DNA of 64,000 nt from Paenibacillus woosongensis. GTDB lineage: Bacteria > Bacillota > Bacilli > Paenibacillales > Paenibacillaceae. Shown in pieces: positions 40,901 through 50,179 of the stretch. Both the position numbers and the translations under genes were made by a program. The stretch spans positions 1 to 64,000 of the forward strand of contig NZ_WNZW01000003.1 of assembly GCF_009725165.1 (NCBI RefSeq), read 5' to 3'. The notes below the pieces were generated by a model. That model was not told the DNA's origin. It searched no databases and saw nothing but the letters and a program-made list of their open reading frames with translations. Positions within the stretch are counted from its first letter, which is position 1. Each line of letters starts with the position of its first letter.

Positions 40901-42574
40901 GAAGCCAGGAAGGAAGCGTATGATTTCGCAGTGGCCACTGTACAGTACCAGGCTGAGATGTACGATTGGACCGCCGAGCAACAGATTGAGGCATATGAAA
41001 AAATTCGAAAGCAGCATCAACAACACTTGAAAGAAACCATTGAGGATGAGCGTCAACTCAATTTACAACTTAAGCGACTACGTGAGGATAGCGTAAGATC
41101 ACGATACGAGTTTTCAGTGGAATGGATTGGAAAAGAAACCCGTCGCATGGAGGAGTCGGGCAAAACCGAAATTGAGATAGCTCAGATGAAACTTGACGCC
41201 TGGACTCGTGTAAGAGATCGATATGATAAAAATTCTGAGTACTATAAACAAGCTGATGAGCAAATTTATCAAAATCGTAAAGCTTTAATATCAGCTATAG
41301 AGAAAGAAATGAAGGAATTATTCTCTTCTTCATCTGATTTTCTTAAACAAGAGGAACGTAAGATGGAAGAAAGCGGAGCCAGCGAAACAGAGATTGCCCA
41401 AATGAAGCTTGAACTATGGACTCGCATTCGAGATTCCTATTCAAAGGACTCTGAGTATTATAAACAGGCCGATGAGCAGGTTTATCAAGCGCGTAAAACG
41501 TTGATTTCTAAAATTCAGAGGGATGCCGAGGAAGCTCGAAAGGTAGAGAAAAAAGCCATTGATGAAGCTAAAAAGGCTGATCTGGCCGCGATTGAGGAAC
41601 GAAGGAAAGCATACACGGATGACATTGACGAGCGGATCGCTGCAATTGATAGGCTTATCAAAGCCGAGGATCGACTAAATGCTCAGGAAGATTATGAGAC
41701 CTTGTTAGCTGAAAAGAAAGCAAGACAAGCCAAACTCGCAGATGCCGTGAGCCCCGAAGGGCGCAAGGAATACGCTGAGATTACGAAAGAAATCGAGCGT
41801 ATGGAGCTTGAGCACAGTCGTGATATTCGAAAGCAGAATCTTGAAGATCAGAAGGAAGCCCTGCAGGATGAAAAATCGGAGCGGGAGCGGGCGTTTGACA
41901 AGGAGAAAAAGGAGACAGAGGCTCATTACGATTCGCTTACATCTGCATTGGAAAGTCATCAAACTGATGTTAGCTTAATAACGACTGCGATTAATGATAA
42001 TCGCATAGATACAGGTCGCCTTGCAAACGAGCAGATTCTCGCTGATCTTGATACTTTCATATCAGAGTATAATCGACGATTGGCATCTTTAGCTGCGATA
42101 TCTGGACCTTCTCAGGCTGACCTCGATCTGCAAGAATACAATGCAAATAAGGATGCCTGGAAAGCGGCAAAGGCTGCGGGGAATACAACGGAGATGGCCA
42201 AGCTCAATGCACGTAACGAGGAGATCCGCAAACGGTATGGGATTGCTGAAGATACTGGTAAACTAGATCGTTTACCAAGTTTCGATGTTGGCGGCGTGGT
42301 TCCGGGGCCAATCGGTGCGCCAATGCAGGCTATCATTCATGGCGGAGAGGTTATCTTTAATCCAGGACAGTTCGAGAATATGTTCCGGAGGCTGACGGCA
42401 CCGGTAGCATCCCCGGCAATGAACCGTCCAGTTGTGCCAACTCAGCACATCGAGAACCATTTTGACATGTCTATTGGCACAGTCACTATTGAAGATCAAA
42501 CCGACGCTGAGATTATGTACACTGAGCGGGAGCGGACTGCGCGCCGGCTTGTAGCAACAGGAGGCGGGAAATGA
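37949..42574 (+). CDS. Tape measure protein
   Basis: 1541 aa, mostly coiled coil, with hydrophobic segments at about 570-640 (AAGLAAAAISVTGLITVVTS; GPIGWAIAAIGAIAVGVTA) that may form the genome-injection channel. N-terminal duplication: LDPLNNILEQIGLNTEQLKK (about residue 44) and MDALDSVLKEIGFNADQIKV (about 260). C-terminal tandem repeat of about 73 aa: RRMEESGKTEIEIAQMKLDA (about 1064) and RKMEESGASETEIAQMKLEL (about 1137). Sets tail length. Confidence 0.93.
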   Translation: MSIEIGELKARMTAEAQEIKAEIKEVKQGITDLGEQGKKASKDLDPLNNILEQIGLNTEQLKKIEEHLKKIDSSKVEQGLSEIVNELKKMGAESKQVSAVEKSLVEVTQAAQQANVRITSLETELRKAGDTGQNELSSISTDLGKVVVHGDKATTSIKGLSTTFTNVVAVKNQIESLTATLDNINARIELQRRRLSELKESYANTFNVSDKSKLQEKILQTEASLLKLTQTSDQTAQKIWALEDGLIQVGQGGTEAASKMDALDSVLKEIGFNADQIKVIKKHLDETDPTKLEQQISELSAALKKLGVDSQQIEKITNELRQTEQEAEKTKKSFSGLSSGLAALGAGAATAKLKNIITTFAQEANQLSTSFTGLAETSKSFNVNAEESVDLAERLANRWGLNKGVMAETIQTYTSMNLSLEETEKIITATADAAAYGRQKHLAWDEAIRQVAQGIKAGNSNLTDAAGITTNLSVMYDRYARSIGTTAAKLTEAQKVQAAYNGMMQEATVFAGNADSAMTGYTGTQATFNQTLEMTRVELGEAFLPLLQELMEQVTPVIKEFSLWVSENKEVAAGLAAAAISVTGLITVVTSLITVVAALRAAFIALNLSMGPIGWAIAAIGAIAVGVTAYSAAADTAAESVMTFAKNQEELNKRLNESAVDRNVAEVQKLQESADILNSLLEQQIELEKELNEIIERRERRAENSDDHRRVGEINDELAKINKTLKSMDFKNVDEASAALKRMNEEINKSVPALLEMMKAELQDLATKNDKIVALEKSVERYKELAAAQRLDEAQKQELIQITNSLKNQYPDLNAFMDEEGRIRIENINTIEQQIGVEKQLMQASIDSARTQLLNLQQTAAANKKSVEAQIKNYTALISVANAVAGITGTGMKKEPSLLNQVNPTVANWVKKHGEEAAENLPQAYDDQNKWAAAELEAKRALARLDSGGIDAFRYEPPDYGGGADDKKKKSKKKTGKSAAELAKEARKEAYDFAVATVQYQAEMYDWTAEQQIEAYEKIRKQHQQHLKETIEDERQLNLQLKRLREDSVRSRYEFSVEWIGKETRRMEESGKTEIEIAQMKLDAWTRVRDRYDKNSEYYKQADEQIYQNRKALISAIEKEMKELFSSSSDFLKQEERKMEESGASETEIAQMKLELWTRIRDSYSKDSEYYKQADEQVYQARKTLISKIQRDAEEARKVEKKAIDEAKKADLAAIEERRKAYTDDIDERIAAIDRLIKAEDRLNAQEDYETLLAEKKARQAKLADAVSPEGRKEYAEITKEIERMELEHSRDIRKQNLEDQKEALQDEKSERERAFDKEKKETEAHYDSLTSALESHQTDVSLITTAINDNRIDTGRLANEQILADLDTFISEYNRRLASLAAISGPSQADLDLQEYNANKDAWKAAKAAGNTTEMAKLNARNEEIRKRYGIAEDTGKLDRLPSFDVGGVVPGPIGAPMQAIIHGGEVIFNPGQFENMFRRLTAPVASPAMNRPVVPTQHIENHFDMSIGTVTIEDQTDAEIMYTERERTARRLVATGGGK

Positions 42575-43113
42575 TGGACGTTTCAATTAATGGTGAGTGG
42601 ATCTCCGAGGTGACAGGTGCAGTGCTAGTCTACCGGAATATCCCTGGCTTGCCTGAGGCGACGGAGAACACCGTGAAGATCGCCGAACGGGACGGTGAGA
42701 TTGATTTCGGAAGCACATATGGAGCCCGGCCAGTTGGCCTGGGCTTTTTTATTACCGGCGACTATGACACCGCGGTTTCGCTGCTGATGCGCCAATTCAA
42801 CACCCGGCGCGGTGTACTGGATCTGGTATTCTCGGATCGCCCTGGTAAGCACTATTTCGCTCAGTATCGAGGGACGATGAGCTGGGATGAATCCACCGGG
42901 AACCGGGTCATCGATATTTCCCTCAAGATGTATGATCCATTTCCAGAGAGTGACGAGCGTATCACGGAGCTGACGATTACCCAATCGCCGCAAGTAATTA
43001 GGGTTCAGTCCATCGGGGACGAACGGGCTAGCCCAATTATCGTTCTAACCAACATCGGAACGACCACGCTCCAAAGTTTCAAAATAAAGAACGAATATCT
43101 TGTGGAAGGATGA
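42571..43113 (+). CDS. Distal tail protein, N-terminal-type (Dit)
   Basis: 180 aa. FGSTYGARPVGLGFFITGDY, LLMRQFNTRRGVLDLVFSDR, YFAQYRGTMSWDESTGNRVI are Dit/sipho_tail features. It ends soon after RASPIIVLTNIGTTTLQSFK, so most of the galectin-like C-terminal domain is absent; a matching C-terminal domain appears in the gene at 46801. ATGA overlap with the tape measure gene. Confidence 0.82.
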   Translation: MMDVSINGEWISEVTGAVLVYRNIPGLPEATENTVKIAERDGEIDFGSTYGARPVGLGFFITGDYDTAVSLLMRQFNTRRGVLDLVFSDRPGKHYFAQYRGTMSWDESTGNRVIDISLKMYDPFPESDERITELTITQSPQVIRVQSIGDERASPIIVLTNIGTTTLQSFKIKNEYLVEG

Positions 43114-43120
43114 ATGATAC

Positions 43121-43558
43121 ATGAACATGTCAAATTATTTGGCCACGGCGTTGCTGAATCAGGTGTTTCGTAACACTGCGTACACCCGGCCAACCAAGGT
43201 TTACTTGGCCCTGTATACTAGCAACCCAACGGCGGCCGACACGGGACAGGAGGTAACCGGCGGAGGGTATGTCCGTCAAGAGGTTACCTTTGGTGCTCCA
43301 ACTAACGAAAACTATACCCAGTACCACCCTACAACTGGGCAGCAGGTTACGGTGTCCAAGCGGACGATCAAAAACAGCGCCGACATCGTAATGCCGACAG
43401 CGACCGCGGACTGGGGTCAAGTGACTCATGTTGGAATCCGGGATGCAGCAACTGGCGGAAATTTGCTGTACTTCGGCGCGCTGGAGACACCACGCAGCAT
43501 CCTGACGAATGACATTTTCAAGATGCTGATGGGACAGATCGTTTGTACGCTGACTTAA
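43121..43558 (+). CDS. Tail fibre-type structural protein, 145 aa
   Basis: MSNYLATALLNQVFRNTAYT, RPTKVYLALYTSNPTAADTG, GGYVRQEVTFGAPT and WGQVTHVGIRDAATGGNLLY define a common Gram-positive phage family annotated as tail fibre protein. Small and probably part of the tail tip. Confidence 0.75.
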   Translation: MNMSNYLATALLNQVFRNTAYTRPTKVYLALYTSNPTAADTGQEVTGGGYVRQEVTFGAPTNENYTQYHPTTGQQVTVSKRTIKNSADIVMPTATADWGQVTHVGIRDAATGGNLLYFGALETPRSILTNDIFKMLMGQIVCTLT

Positions 43559-43571
43559 GGGAGGAAATGAG

Positions 43572-45851
43572 ATGAAAGCAATGTATCCAGCCCAGGCAAA
43601 TAGCCCGGGTACGGAGCTGGGCACGGCGATTGATGCGATACAAGATACGATTGAAGTCGTGGATGGATCTGTCCTTCCGGATGCTCCTAACCTGCTCACA
43701 ATCGGAACAGATGAATCAGCTGAAACAATCTTGTATAACGAAAAGGTCGGTAATGAACTAACGGGGGTCACTCGCGGGTTCCAGGGCACCGCCCAAAGTT
43801 GGCAGGCAGGGACGAAGGTAGCTAGGTATATGACGGCATATGATTATGACACGGCCCGGGAGAACATCGAGGGCTTATATGATCGTCTCGACGATGCCGA
43901 AACAGATTTGTTAACGCTTCAGCCGGGCCTACAGGTGGTCACAGCAGTCAAGGACGCACGCTTTAGGCTAGGCGAAATTCGGGGCAAAACGGAGATTAAC
44001 GGACAGGGGCGCATCGGTCTGGTCGGTGTCGAAAATCCGTATGCGATTAACACTGCCGGTAATTTGCTACCGCCGTTTTATGAGTGGACAGCAATAGGCC
44101 TAGCGACAGGAGCTACCTACACAATCGACGAGCCGTATAAGATGACGCTTAACGATCCTGGGCAACAATCGGGAGGGGTAAGCTTGTTTTATACCGTCAT
44201 TAACGTACCTGCTAAGACCAACATTACTTTAAAGTTACCGCATGATACATGGAACACAATATCCGACGCCACTGGTGACAATTTGCTATATCCGTGGGAA
44301 AAGAGTTCCGTTCATACTATCAACACGGGCGGTAATAATCAGATTCGCGTCTATCTAGGAAATAGGGATGGTGCAGGCTCGTATGTATTTGAAAATCCTC
44401 TACTCACCATAGGCTCCGAACCCAAACCGTTTCAGCCGCAGCGCAGTTCTATGCTTGCGTTTCAGACGGAGCTTCATGCGAACCCTACGGATGGTAGTGA
44501 TCCGGACGTGTTGATTGATCAGAATGGGCAATATCTTAAGCTCGGGAAGTGGAAAAAGGTTGTAGCTGATGGATCGTTAAAATATATGTTTGTAGCCAGT
44601 CTTGAAGGATTTAAGGTAGTGTATGCACCAGGAATTGCAGCCAATGCTGCAGGACAAGGTGATGGTGACGATGTAGGTAGTTTATTTGGGACAAAATATA
44701 ATGGGCAACCTTTAACGGTGGATGATAGCGGCGTTTATGCATGGCCATCTGCTGATTTAATTCGCATATCCAGCAACAACATCTACATTTCTATAGCTAA
44801 CACTGATAGCGGTTGGGGTGACGACTATGATCCCTCACAGGAAGAGATAAAGGCGTATTTTAATGGCTGGCGCATGTGTGACGGAAATTCAACCCAGCCA
44901 TTCACAGAAGCTGAAGGTGAGGTTAAGTGTTGGGGGCCTATAGCTAATCCGGCAAATACTCATGGCAGTTATCCATGGGTAAATACGGTTTATAATAACG
45001 CGCCTGATTATCCTGCGCGAGTGAGCGGCGGATACGAGTACCATCCATACAACTTCCTGTACCGTCTCTCTAAAGAAGCGGTCGTACCAGTTACTGCAGA
45101 AGGCTGCCTGACACTATCCGAAGGAGATAGTGTGATTGAAGTTGGGACGGGGATTGTATTGCGAGAAAAAAATATCCCTGTAACATCCTCGACAGCAGTG
45201 GGTATAAACATTATTGGTTCAATAAACTCTCCGCTAAAATATAAAGCGGACAAGATTTTTTCTATCTATAAAAACAGCCATGAAGATAAGACTTGGGAAA
45301 TCGTCACGCGTACTGATGGTTCCGCTTACGGTAATCAGCGTGCCAGTACAGGTATTAACACTTTTGACCCGTCCGCAGCCTACTCCGTTACCTACCTAAA
45401 ACTGGACAAGCCGCCCATCGTCCCGATCACAGGCAGCCTGGCAGCGAACGAGAAAGCACAGATCAGCGATCTGACAGCAGGCGTGGCCGAAGCGTTACAG
45501 CGGGTAAGCGTGGTCGAACAGAAGAAAGCGGAGAAGGATGCTCCCGGCTGGATTACGCCGACGTTGCTTAATGGAACTACACCGTATGGTCAGTTCGTAC
45601 CGATGTACTTTAAAGACGGATTCGGGTTTGTTCATCTTACTGGGCAGGTAACGGCGAGGGGTTATGTGTCCATCTTCAAACTTCCAGTTGGGTACCGCCC
45701 AGGTCGAAAATTGCGTTTTTATCAATATTCGTATGGCGACGCACCAACTGGCGGAGAAGTGTGGGCAGAGGAGGATGGGACAGTACGTAACAGCACGGGC
45801 GGATTACAAGCGGTGTCGCTAGATGGTATTTCATTTCTAGCCGAACAGTAA
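43572..45851 (+). CDS. Tail fibre / receptor-binding protein
   Basis: 759 aa. N-terminal segment with SGxTRGFQGTAQSWQAGTKV-type phage baseplate/fibre pattern (VLPDAPNLLTIGTDESAETI, LTGVTRGFQGTAQSWQAGT), central carbohydrate-binding-like beta domains (about 150-560) and a C-terminal compact beta domain preceded by a short coiled coil (LTAGVAEALQRVSVVEQKKA). Probably determines host range. Confidence 0.75.
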   Translation: MKAMYPAQANSPGTELGTAIDAIQDTIEVVDGSVLPDAPNLLTIGTDESAETILYNEKVGNELTGVTRGFQGTAQSWQAGTKVARYMTAYDYDTARENIEGLYDRLDDAETDLLTLQPGLQVVTAVKDARFRLGEIRGKTEINGQGRIGLVGVENPYAINTAGNLLPPFYEWTAIGLATGATYTIDEPYKMTLNDPGQQSGGVSLFYTVINVPAKTNITLKLPHDTWNTISDATGDNLLYPWEKSSVHTINTGGNNQIRVYLGNRDGAGSYVFENPLLTIGSEPKPFQPQRSSMLAFQTELHANPTDGSDPDVLIDQNGQYLKLGKWKKVVADGSLKYMFVASLEGFKVVYAPGIAANAAGQGDGDDVGSLFGTKYNGQPLTVDDSGVYAWPSADLIRISSNNIYISIANTDSGWGDDYDPSQEEIKAYFNGWRMCDGNSTQPFTEAEGEVKCWGPIANPANTHGSYPWVNTVYNNAPDYPARVSGGYEYHPYNFLYRLSKEAVVPVTAEGCLTLSEGDSVIEVGTGIVLREKNIPVTSSTAVGINIIGSINSPLKYKADKIFSIYKNSHEDKTWEIVTRTDGSAYGNQRASTGINTFDPSAAYSVTYLKLDKPPIVPITGSLAANEKAQISDLTAGVAEALQRVSVVEQKKAEKDAPGWITPTLLNGTTPYGQFVPMYFKDGFGFVHLTGQVTARGYVSIFKLPVGYRPGRKLRFYQYSYGDAPTGGEVWAEEDGTVRNSTGGLQAVSLDGISFLAEQ

Positions 45852-45866
45852 AGGAGGGCTAAAACC

Positions 45867-46613
45867 TTGAAAGCAGTACCTAAAGTTGGCCTTGATGGCC
45901 TTTATATCGAAGACGTTCTAGTGGACGATGCCTTTTCGGGTGTCGTCCCTTTTTATGCCATTCCGCCTGAATCGGATGCCTCCGGCGTGGACGTGCAGTC
46001 CGAAGAGGTAGAGCCAGAGCCAGCCGGTTACATCGTCGGCGTGCCTGTGCCGCCGGGTCTGTTCCGGCCGCATTTTGATCTAGCTGCGTGGGAAGCGTAT
46101 CAAGACGCTGTGACGGCAGCAGAGGAAGAGTACCAGGCTGCCAATACTGAGTGGGGCGCGCTGCCGGAAGAAAAGCGCGGGAAACCGCCCATTTATACCG
46201 CGCCGGAGCAACCGGAGCTGTGGGGAGAAGGCTTAACACTGGAAGAAATTGAAGCACTGCATCCGCCTCAGGAACCGAGTGAAATGGAACTGCTATCGAA
46301 CCATGTAGCGAAATTGATACTTCAAAACACCCAGCAGCAGGAGACGATCGAGAACACGGGGGCAGAGTTAGCCGATTTGAAATCTTCCAGCGAAGAGCAG
46401 CGGCAGACGGTCAACACTCTAGGAACAGAGCAGATTAAACAAGATCTCTCGACACTCGATCTAAAGCAACAAAACGCTGTATTAGGTGCAGAACTTGTCA
46501 AAAAGGATATTTCTATCCTTGATCTGTATATACAAAATCAGGTTCTTGGGCAAATGGTAGCCGCACTGGAACTTAAACTTCTAGCTACTAAAGGAATAGG
46601 AGGCGAGGAATGA
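45867..46613 (+). CDS. XkdW-like tail protein, 248 aa
   Basis: TTG start after AAAGGAGGG. N-terminal VGLDGLYIEDVLVDDAFSGV and a Pro/Glu-rich middle (VPVPPGLFRPHFDLAAWEAY; EQPELWGEGLTLEEIEALHP) resemble XkdW/fibre-accessory proteins. The C-terminal coiled coil carries a repeat (EQIKQDLSTLDLKQQNAVLG; VKKDISILDLYIQNQVLGQM). Stop overlaps the XkdX-like ATG. Confidence 0.7.
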   Translation: MKAVPKVGLDGLYIEDVLVDDAFSGVVPFYAIPPESDASGVDVQSEEVEPEPAGYIVGVPVPPGLFRPHFDLAAWEAYQDAVTAAEEEYQAANTEWGALPEEKRGKPPIYTAPEQPELWGEGLTLEEIEALHPPQEPSEMELLSNHVAKLILQNTQQQETIENTGAELADLKSSSEEQRQTVNTLGTEQIKQDLSTLDLKQQNAVLGAELVKKDISILDLYIQNQVLGQMVAALELKLLATKGIGGEE

Positions 46614-46756
46614 TGTTCAATAGCGAATTCGAACGGTTGTCCTATTTTTATGAAAAGAAGTGGGTTTCTGATGTTCAATTAAAACTCTATGTTCAATTTG
46701 GTACTATTACGGCTGCTGAGTACAAGGTAATTACCAATAAGGACTACAAAGCATAA
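46610..46756 (+). CDS. xkdX: XkdX family protein, 48 aa
   Basis: ATG 6 nt after GGAGG. FYEKKWVSDVQLKLYVQFGT then ITAAEYKVITNKDYKA matches the short XkdX pattern (W-x-x-x-Q-L-x-x-[YF]-V-x-x-G-x-I-T). Always found near fibre genes in PBSX-type phages; role unknown. Confidence 0.85.
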   Translation: MMFNSEFERLSYFYEKKWVSDVQLKLYVQFGTITAAEYKVITNKDYKA

Positions 46757-46800
46757 TGCAAAGCTAAGGCAAAATTTCCTGACCTGAAAGGAGGGAGGAT

Positions 46801-47319
46801 ATGTTAGGAGGACCATTTAACCGGATGCCGTTTAACCGTCCTGTGACAATGTTTGTATTCGGGCGGGCTGTCCTCAGTGGCTGCTCTGATCTTGTAGCTG
46901 CATCAACCGTCGAAGTCGGTGGCAGAGCAGTTATGACTGGAGAGAGCGGTTTGGAAGCTGATTTCACAAGGGAACTATTCTTTTCGGCTCAAATGGACGC
47001 TGATAGCAGCATGTCCGTGACGTTCATTCGGGAGAGGCTGCAAAAGTCCGTTATGCACGGAATATCTTCCCTGCAGGGCAAGGCGAGCCGTTACCACGTT
47101 GACGAAATTGAGTTTATTGGGCCTTTTGCTCCTGGAGATAAAATCATTATCGATTCAGAAAAATATAAGATTACCCAAAATGGTCTTAACGCATCGCACT
47201 TATATCACGGGGATTTCTTCGATTTAAATCTTGGGGAGAACAAGCTTACCTGGATAGATCCTGCCACGGGTCGGACGATTCTTTTCAGAATTACTTACCG
47301 AGACAAAGTTCTATTCTAA
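46801..47319 (+). CDS. Tail protein carrying a Dit-like C-terminal domain, 172 aa
   Basis: N-terminal repeats of the form GRAVLSGCSDLVAAS / GRAVMTGESGLEADF. C-terminal FIGPFAPGDKIIIDSEKYKI, NGLNASHLYHGDFFDLNLGE, NKLTWIDPATGRTILFRITY resembles the galectin-like half of Dit proteins. Lies directly upstream of Tal, where Dit normally is, while the Dit N-terminal-type gene is 3.7 kb upstream. Confidence 0.65.
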   Translation: MLGGPFNRMPFNRPVTMFVFGRAVLSGCSDLVAASTVEVGGRAVMTGESGLEADFTRELFFSAQMDADSSMSVTFIRERLQKSVMHGISSLQGKASRYHVDEIEFIGPFAPGDKIIIDSEKYKITQNGLNASHLYHGDFFDLNLGENKLTWIDPATGRTILFRITYRDKVLF

Positions 47320-47334
47320 GAGAGGGGGTGAAAC

Positions 47335-49488
47335 ATGAAGCCAAATCCAACCATGCAGATATTTGACAAGAATTTCAAACGCCTGGGGACTCTGGTCAAT
47401 GCTTATCAAATCGAACGAAGAAGACGGCTCAATAGCGATTATGAGCTGTCTTTTTTAGTTCCGATGTCTTCAGACGACTACCTGGAGAAAATCCAACTCA
47501 AAGGCCACGTCCAGGATGAGCGGGGCCAGCACTATGTGATTAATACTAGGCAGCGGCAGCGGGATAAAATGAAGCTTACAGCACTTATTACGTGCACTCA
47601 CGTCATGTATAAGTTAAATGACTTTAAGGTTCCATATGACGACTACATTGACGAAGCATACGGAGTTCATATTTCAACGCTGCTGAATAAAATTAGTTCC
47701 TGGACTGGTGGCCGCTTCACGTTCCAGATACACGACACTTTCGATGTATGGGATATCAAGGATTGGGGCCGAACGACAGCTCTAGCCGCGCTCAATCAAG
47801 TGGTTAATCTATTCGGTGCCGAGATCAGACCCGATAACTTCGTCATCCACATTCATAAAAAAATGGGGAAAGATGATCAGTATGAGCTTCGGACAAAAAA
47901 GAACATCATACGCGATTCCTTTAAGGATGATACCATGAACCTTGTTACACGAATGTGGGCTCAGATGAAGGATGGCCTAACATTTCGGGGCCTCTCAACC
48001 AGTTATTTAACTGCCGAGGAGCTAAGTCTTCTACAGTCTGTCCCCGGAGCAATTCAAAACGGTAAAATTATGGTTAACTATTTGATTTCGCCATATGTTA
48101 ATTATTGGGGGAGCGATTCAACTCCATACTTTGATGGCGAGAACGTGCAGCAAGATATTGAGGATCCTGTGGAGCTCCTTAAATCTACTCGGGACGAATT
48201 GCGAAAAAAGGAAATGCCGGAGTTGGAGATCACAGTGAATGCAGCTGACCTTCACAAAATAGACAGGGAAGAGAAGCCGCCTGATTTGGGCGATGCTGCA
48301 ACAGTATATGATCCTAAAATGGATATGCATCGAATCGCTGTGCGGATTGTGGAGCTTATAGAATACCCCTATTCAATCGATCAGCACACCAAAGCCACGC
48401 TGGCCAACTTTGCCCTGAAAGACGATATCGATCTGATCGCCGATCTGGAGCACTCACGTAAGGTAATGGAAAACCTGCTTTCCGGTGGACGAATCCGAAC
48501 AGAGGTCTTCGAGGCATTTGCCCGTCAGGCTGTGATCGATATAAACAACTCTAAAACCGAAATTGTTTGGCCAGAATCCGGCGGCATTCTGCTTAGAGAA
48601 AAGACGAACCCGCTCGAAATAGTTCGATTGGAGTCGCGAGGAATTATGCTCTCCACAGATGGAGGAGTAAATGCCAGGGTTGCTATAACTGCCCGCGGGG
48701 TTGTCGCTGAGACGATTATCGGGCAGCTGGGCTCCTTTGTCTCGATGCTAATTGGCAGCGGCAATGACGTGACCCAGATCAATACAAACGGGATTGCTGC
48801 CGGCCATGCAAACTTTAATAGTGCTCCGTTTCGTGTGGATATGAAAGGTAACCTTGTGGCCAACAAACTGACTGCGAACTCAGCCCAGATTAAAAGTTCC
48901 AGCTTTTTGGACGGTGAGATAATTGGCTCGGCTATTAATGTGGGAAATGGCAAGTTTACTGTAAGCTCAGCAGGGAACGTATATACAGAAGGCGGTATAT
49001 TTGCGGGTGGAACGATAACAGGCGCTCTTTTTCGAACAGCAGCTATCGGCAAAAGAGTAGAAAGTGATGCCCAGGGTTTTCGAACATACGACGGAAATAA
49101 TAGGGTGCGTATATCGATATCGACCACAGACAGCAACGATATGGGCGGAATTTCGTTTGCTGGCCCCTCTGGTTCGCGGTCTGGATCGGTGGCCGGCATC
49201 GATGGATTATTTCAAATTGTTTCTTATTCAGATATGTTAATCGCTGCGCTATCTGGCAGGATAGTTTTCCAAGGAAGTGTACATTTTAATGGTAGTGTTG
49301 GTGGTCTTGAATTAAGCACAGGCCAAGTTATTGGGTTAAACAATGAATTAAATTATCTTCAATCCCAAATCAATTCCTTAAGGCAAGCTTTCAATGATCA
49401 TACACACTCAGTAACTCTTCCAACACACAACCACGGTAATGTTGCTAATCAAAACTGGGGTGGAACCTTCTCAACCTCTAGGCCATGA
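47335..49488 (+). CDS. Tail-associated protein (Tal / minor structural protein)
   Basis: 717 aa. N-terminal Prophage_tail endopeptidase-like domain: MQIFDKNFKRLGTLVNAYQI, LSFLVPMSSDDYLEKIQLKG, WTGGRFTFQIHDTFDVWDIK, then a beta-helical middle (NKLTANSAQIKSSSFLDGEI; VYTEGGIFAGGTITGALFRT) and a terminal FNDHTHSVTLPTHNHG, typical of tail-tip spikes. Start follows AGAGGGGGTG. Confidence 0.88.
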   Translation: MKPNPTMQIFDKNFKRLGTLVNAYQIERRRRLNSDYELSFLVPMSSDDYLEKIQLKGHVQDERGQHYVINTRQRQRDKMKLTALITCTHVMYKLNDFKVPYDDYIDEAYGVHISTLLNKISSWTGGRFTFQIHDTFDVWDIKDWGRTTALAALNQVVNLFGAEIRPDNFVIHIHKKMGKDDQYELRTKKNIIRDSFKDDTMNLVTRMWAQMKDGLTFRGLSTSYLTAEELSLLQSVPGAIQNGKIMVNYLISPYVNYWGSDSTPYFDGENVQQDIEDPVELLKSTRDELRKKEMPELEITVNAADLHKIDREEKPPDLGDAATVYDPKMDMHRIAVRIVELIEYPYSIDQHTKATLANFALKDDIDLIADLEHSRKVMENLLSGGRIRTEVFEAFARQAVIDINNSKTEIVWPESGGILLREKTNPLEIVRLESRGIMLSTDGGVNARVAITARGVVAETIIGQLGSFVSMLIGSGNDVTQINTNGIAAGHANFNSAPFRVDMKGNLVANKLTANSAQIKSSSFLDGEIIGSAINVGNGKFTVSSAGNVYTEGGIFAGGTITGALFRTAAIGKRVESDAQGFRTYDGNNRVRISISTTDSNDMGGISFAGPSGSRSGSVAGIDGLFQIVSYSDMLIAALSGRIVFQGSVHFNGSVGGLELSTGQVIGLNNELNYLQSQINSLRQAFNDHTHSVTLPTHNHGNVANQNWGGTFSTSRP

Positions 49489-49528
49489 TGGTATGATTAG
49501 GAGAAATATACCATCTGGAGGTTAGGTC

Positions 49529-50119
49529 ATGAAAAAATGGGTGTCTATCTCAGCGGCGTTTTTGCTGGGTGTTGTTGTAGCGTTATCTGCTAGAGATGTG
49601 TCCGCTCAAGTTAAGAGTCTCATAGGCAAAAAAGTTACTGGTGAGTATGAGATGGTTGTGAATGGAAATACACTTTCAGAAAAAGGTGCAATAATTGACG
49701 GCAGGGCAAATGTCCCGGCACGCGCCTTTTCGGAAGCCCTGGGAGCTGATGTACAAGTGAGTGGCAAGACGATTTATGTAACCAGTACTCAATCAGAGAA
49801 AAATACCGAGCCAGAAAATATCGAATCAAATAAAAGCGAGAATAAATATATAGGCAGTTCCAAGGATAGTTTAGAGGAATTGAAGCTAAGTATTGAAAAT
49901 AATCAGTTAAAACGAGCAATTGAAGGCAGGAATAATATTCTTGCTGAAATTGAACAGATTAAAGAAGGACTACAGATAATTGAAAATGCAGGCATAGATA
50001 GTGATGATTATTCCCTTAAAAGGGCAGAAGCCAGACTTACTGAACAAGAGGAAATCATTAAAAAAGTCACTGAGGATTTACGCTTAGTGGAAGAAGCTTT
50101 AGCTCAATTTAGAGACTGA
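49529..50119 (+). CDS. Secreted/virion protein with copper-amine-oxidase-type stalk domain
   Basis: 196 aa. Signal-like N-terminus (KKWVSISAAFLLGVVVALSA), one CuAO N-terminal-like unit (VVNGNTLSEKGAIIDGRANV, PARAFSEALGADVQV) and a C-terminal coiled coil. Such proteins are typical of Paenibacillus phages downstream of the tail genes and support the host assignment. Confidence 0.75.
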   Translation: MKKWVSISAAFLLGVVVALSARDVSAQVKSLIGKKVTGEYEMVVNGNTLSEKGAIIDGRANVPARAFSEALGADVQVSGKTIYVTSTQSEKNTEPENIESNKSENKYIGSSKDSLEELKLSIENNQLKRAIEGRNNILAEIEQIKEGLQIIENAGIDSDDYSLKRAEARLTEQEEIIKKVTEDLRLVEEALAQFRD

Positions 50120-50144
50120 TCGCATTTTTCTGGCTAGATGTGAA

Positions 50145-50173
50145 TTGAGGTATAAACCGCAATATGCTAAGAT
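50145..50173 (+). promoter_or_regulatory. Promoter of the antitoxin RNA
   Basis: TTGAGG (50145-50150), 17-bp spacer, TAAGAT (50168-50173), reading toward the convergent small toxin gene. Confidence 0.65.
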
Positions 50174-50179
50174 AATAAT

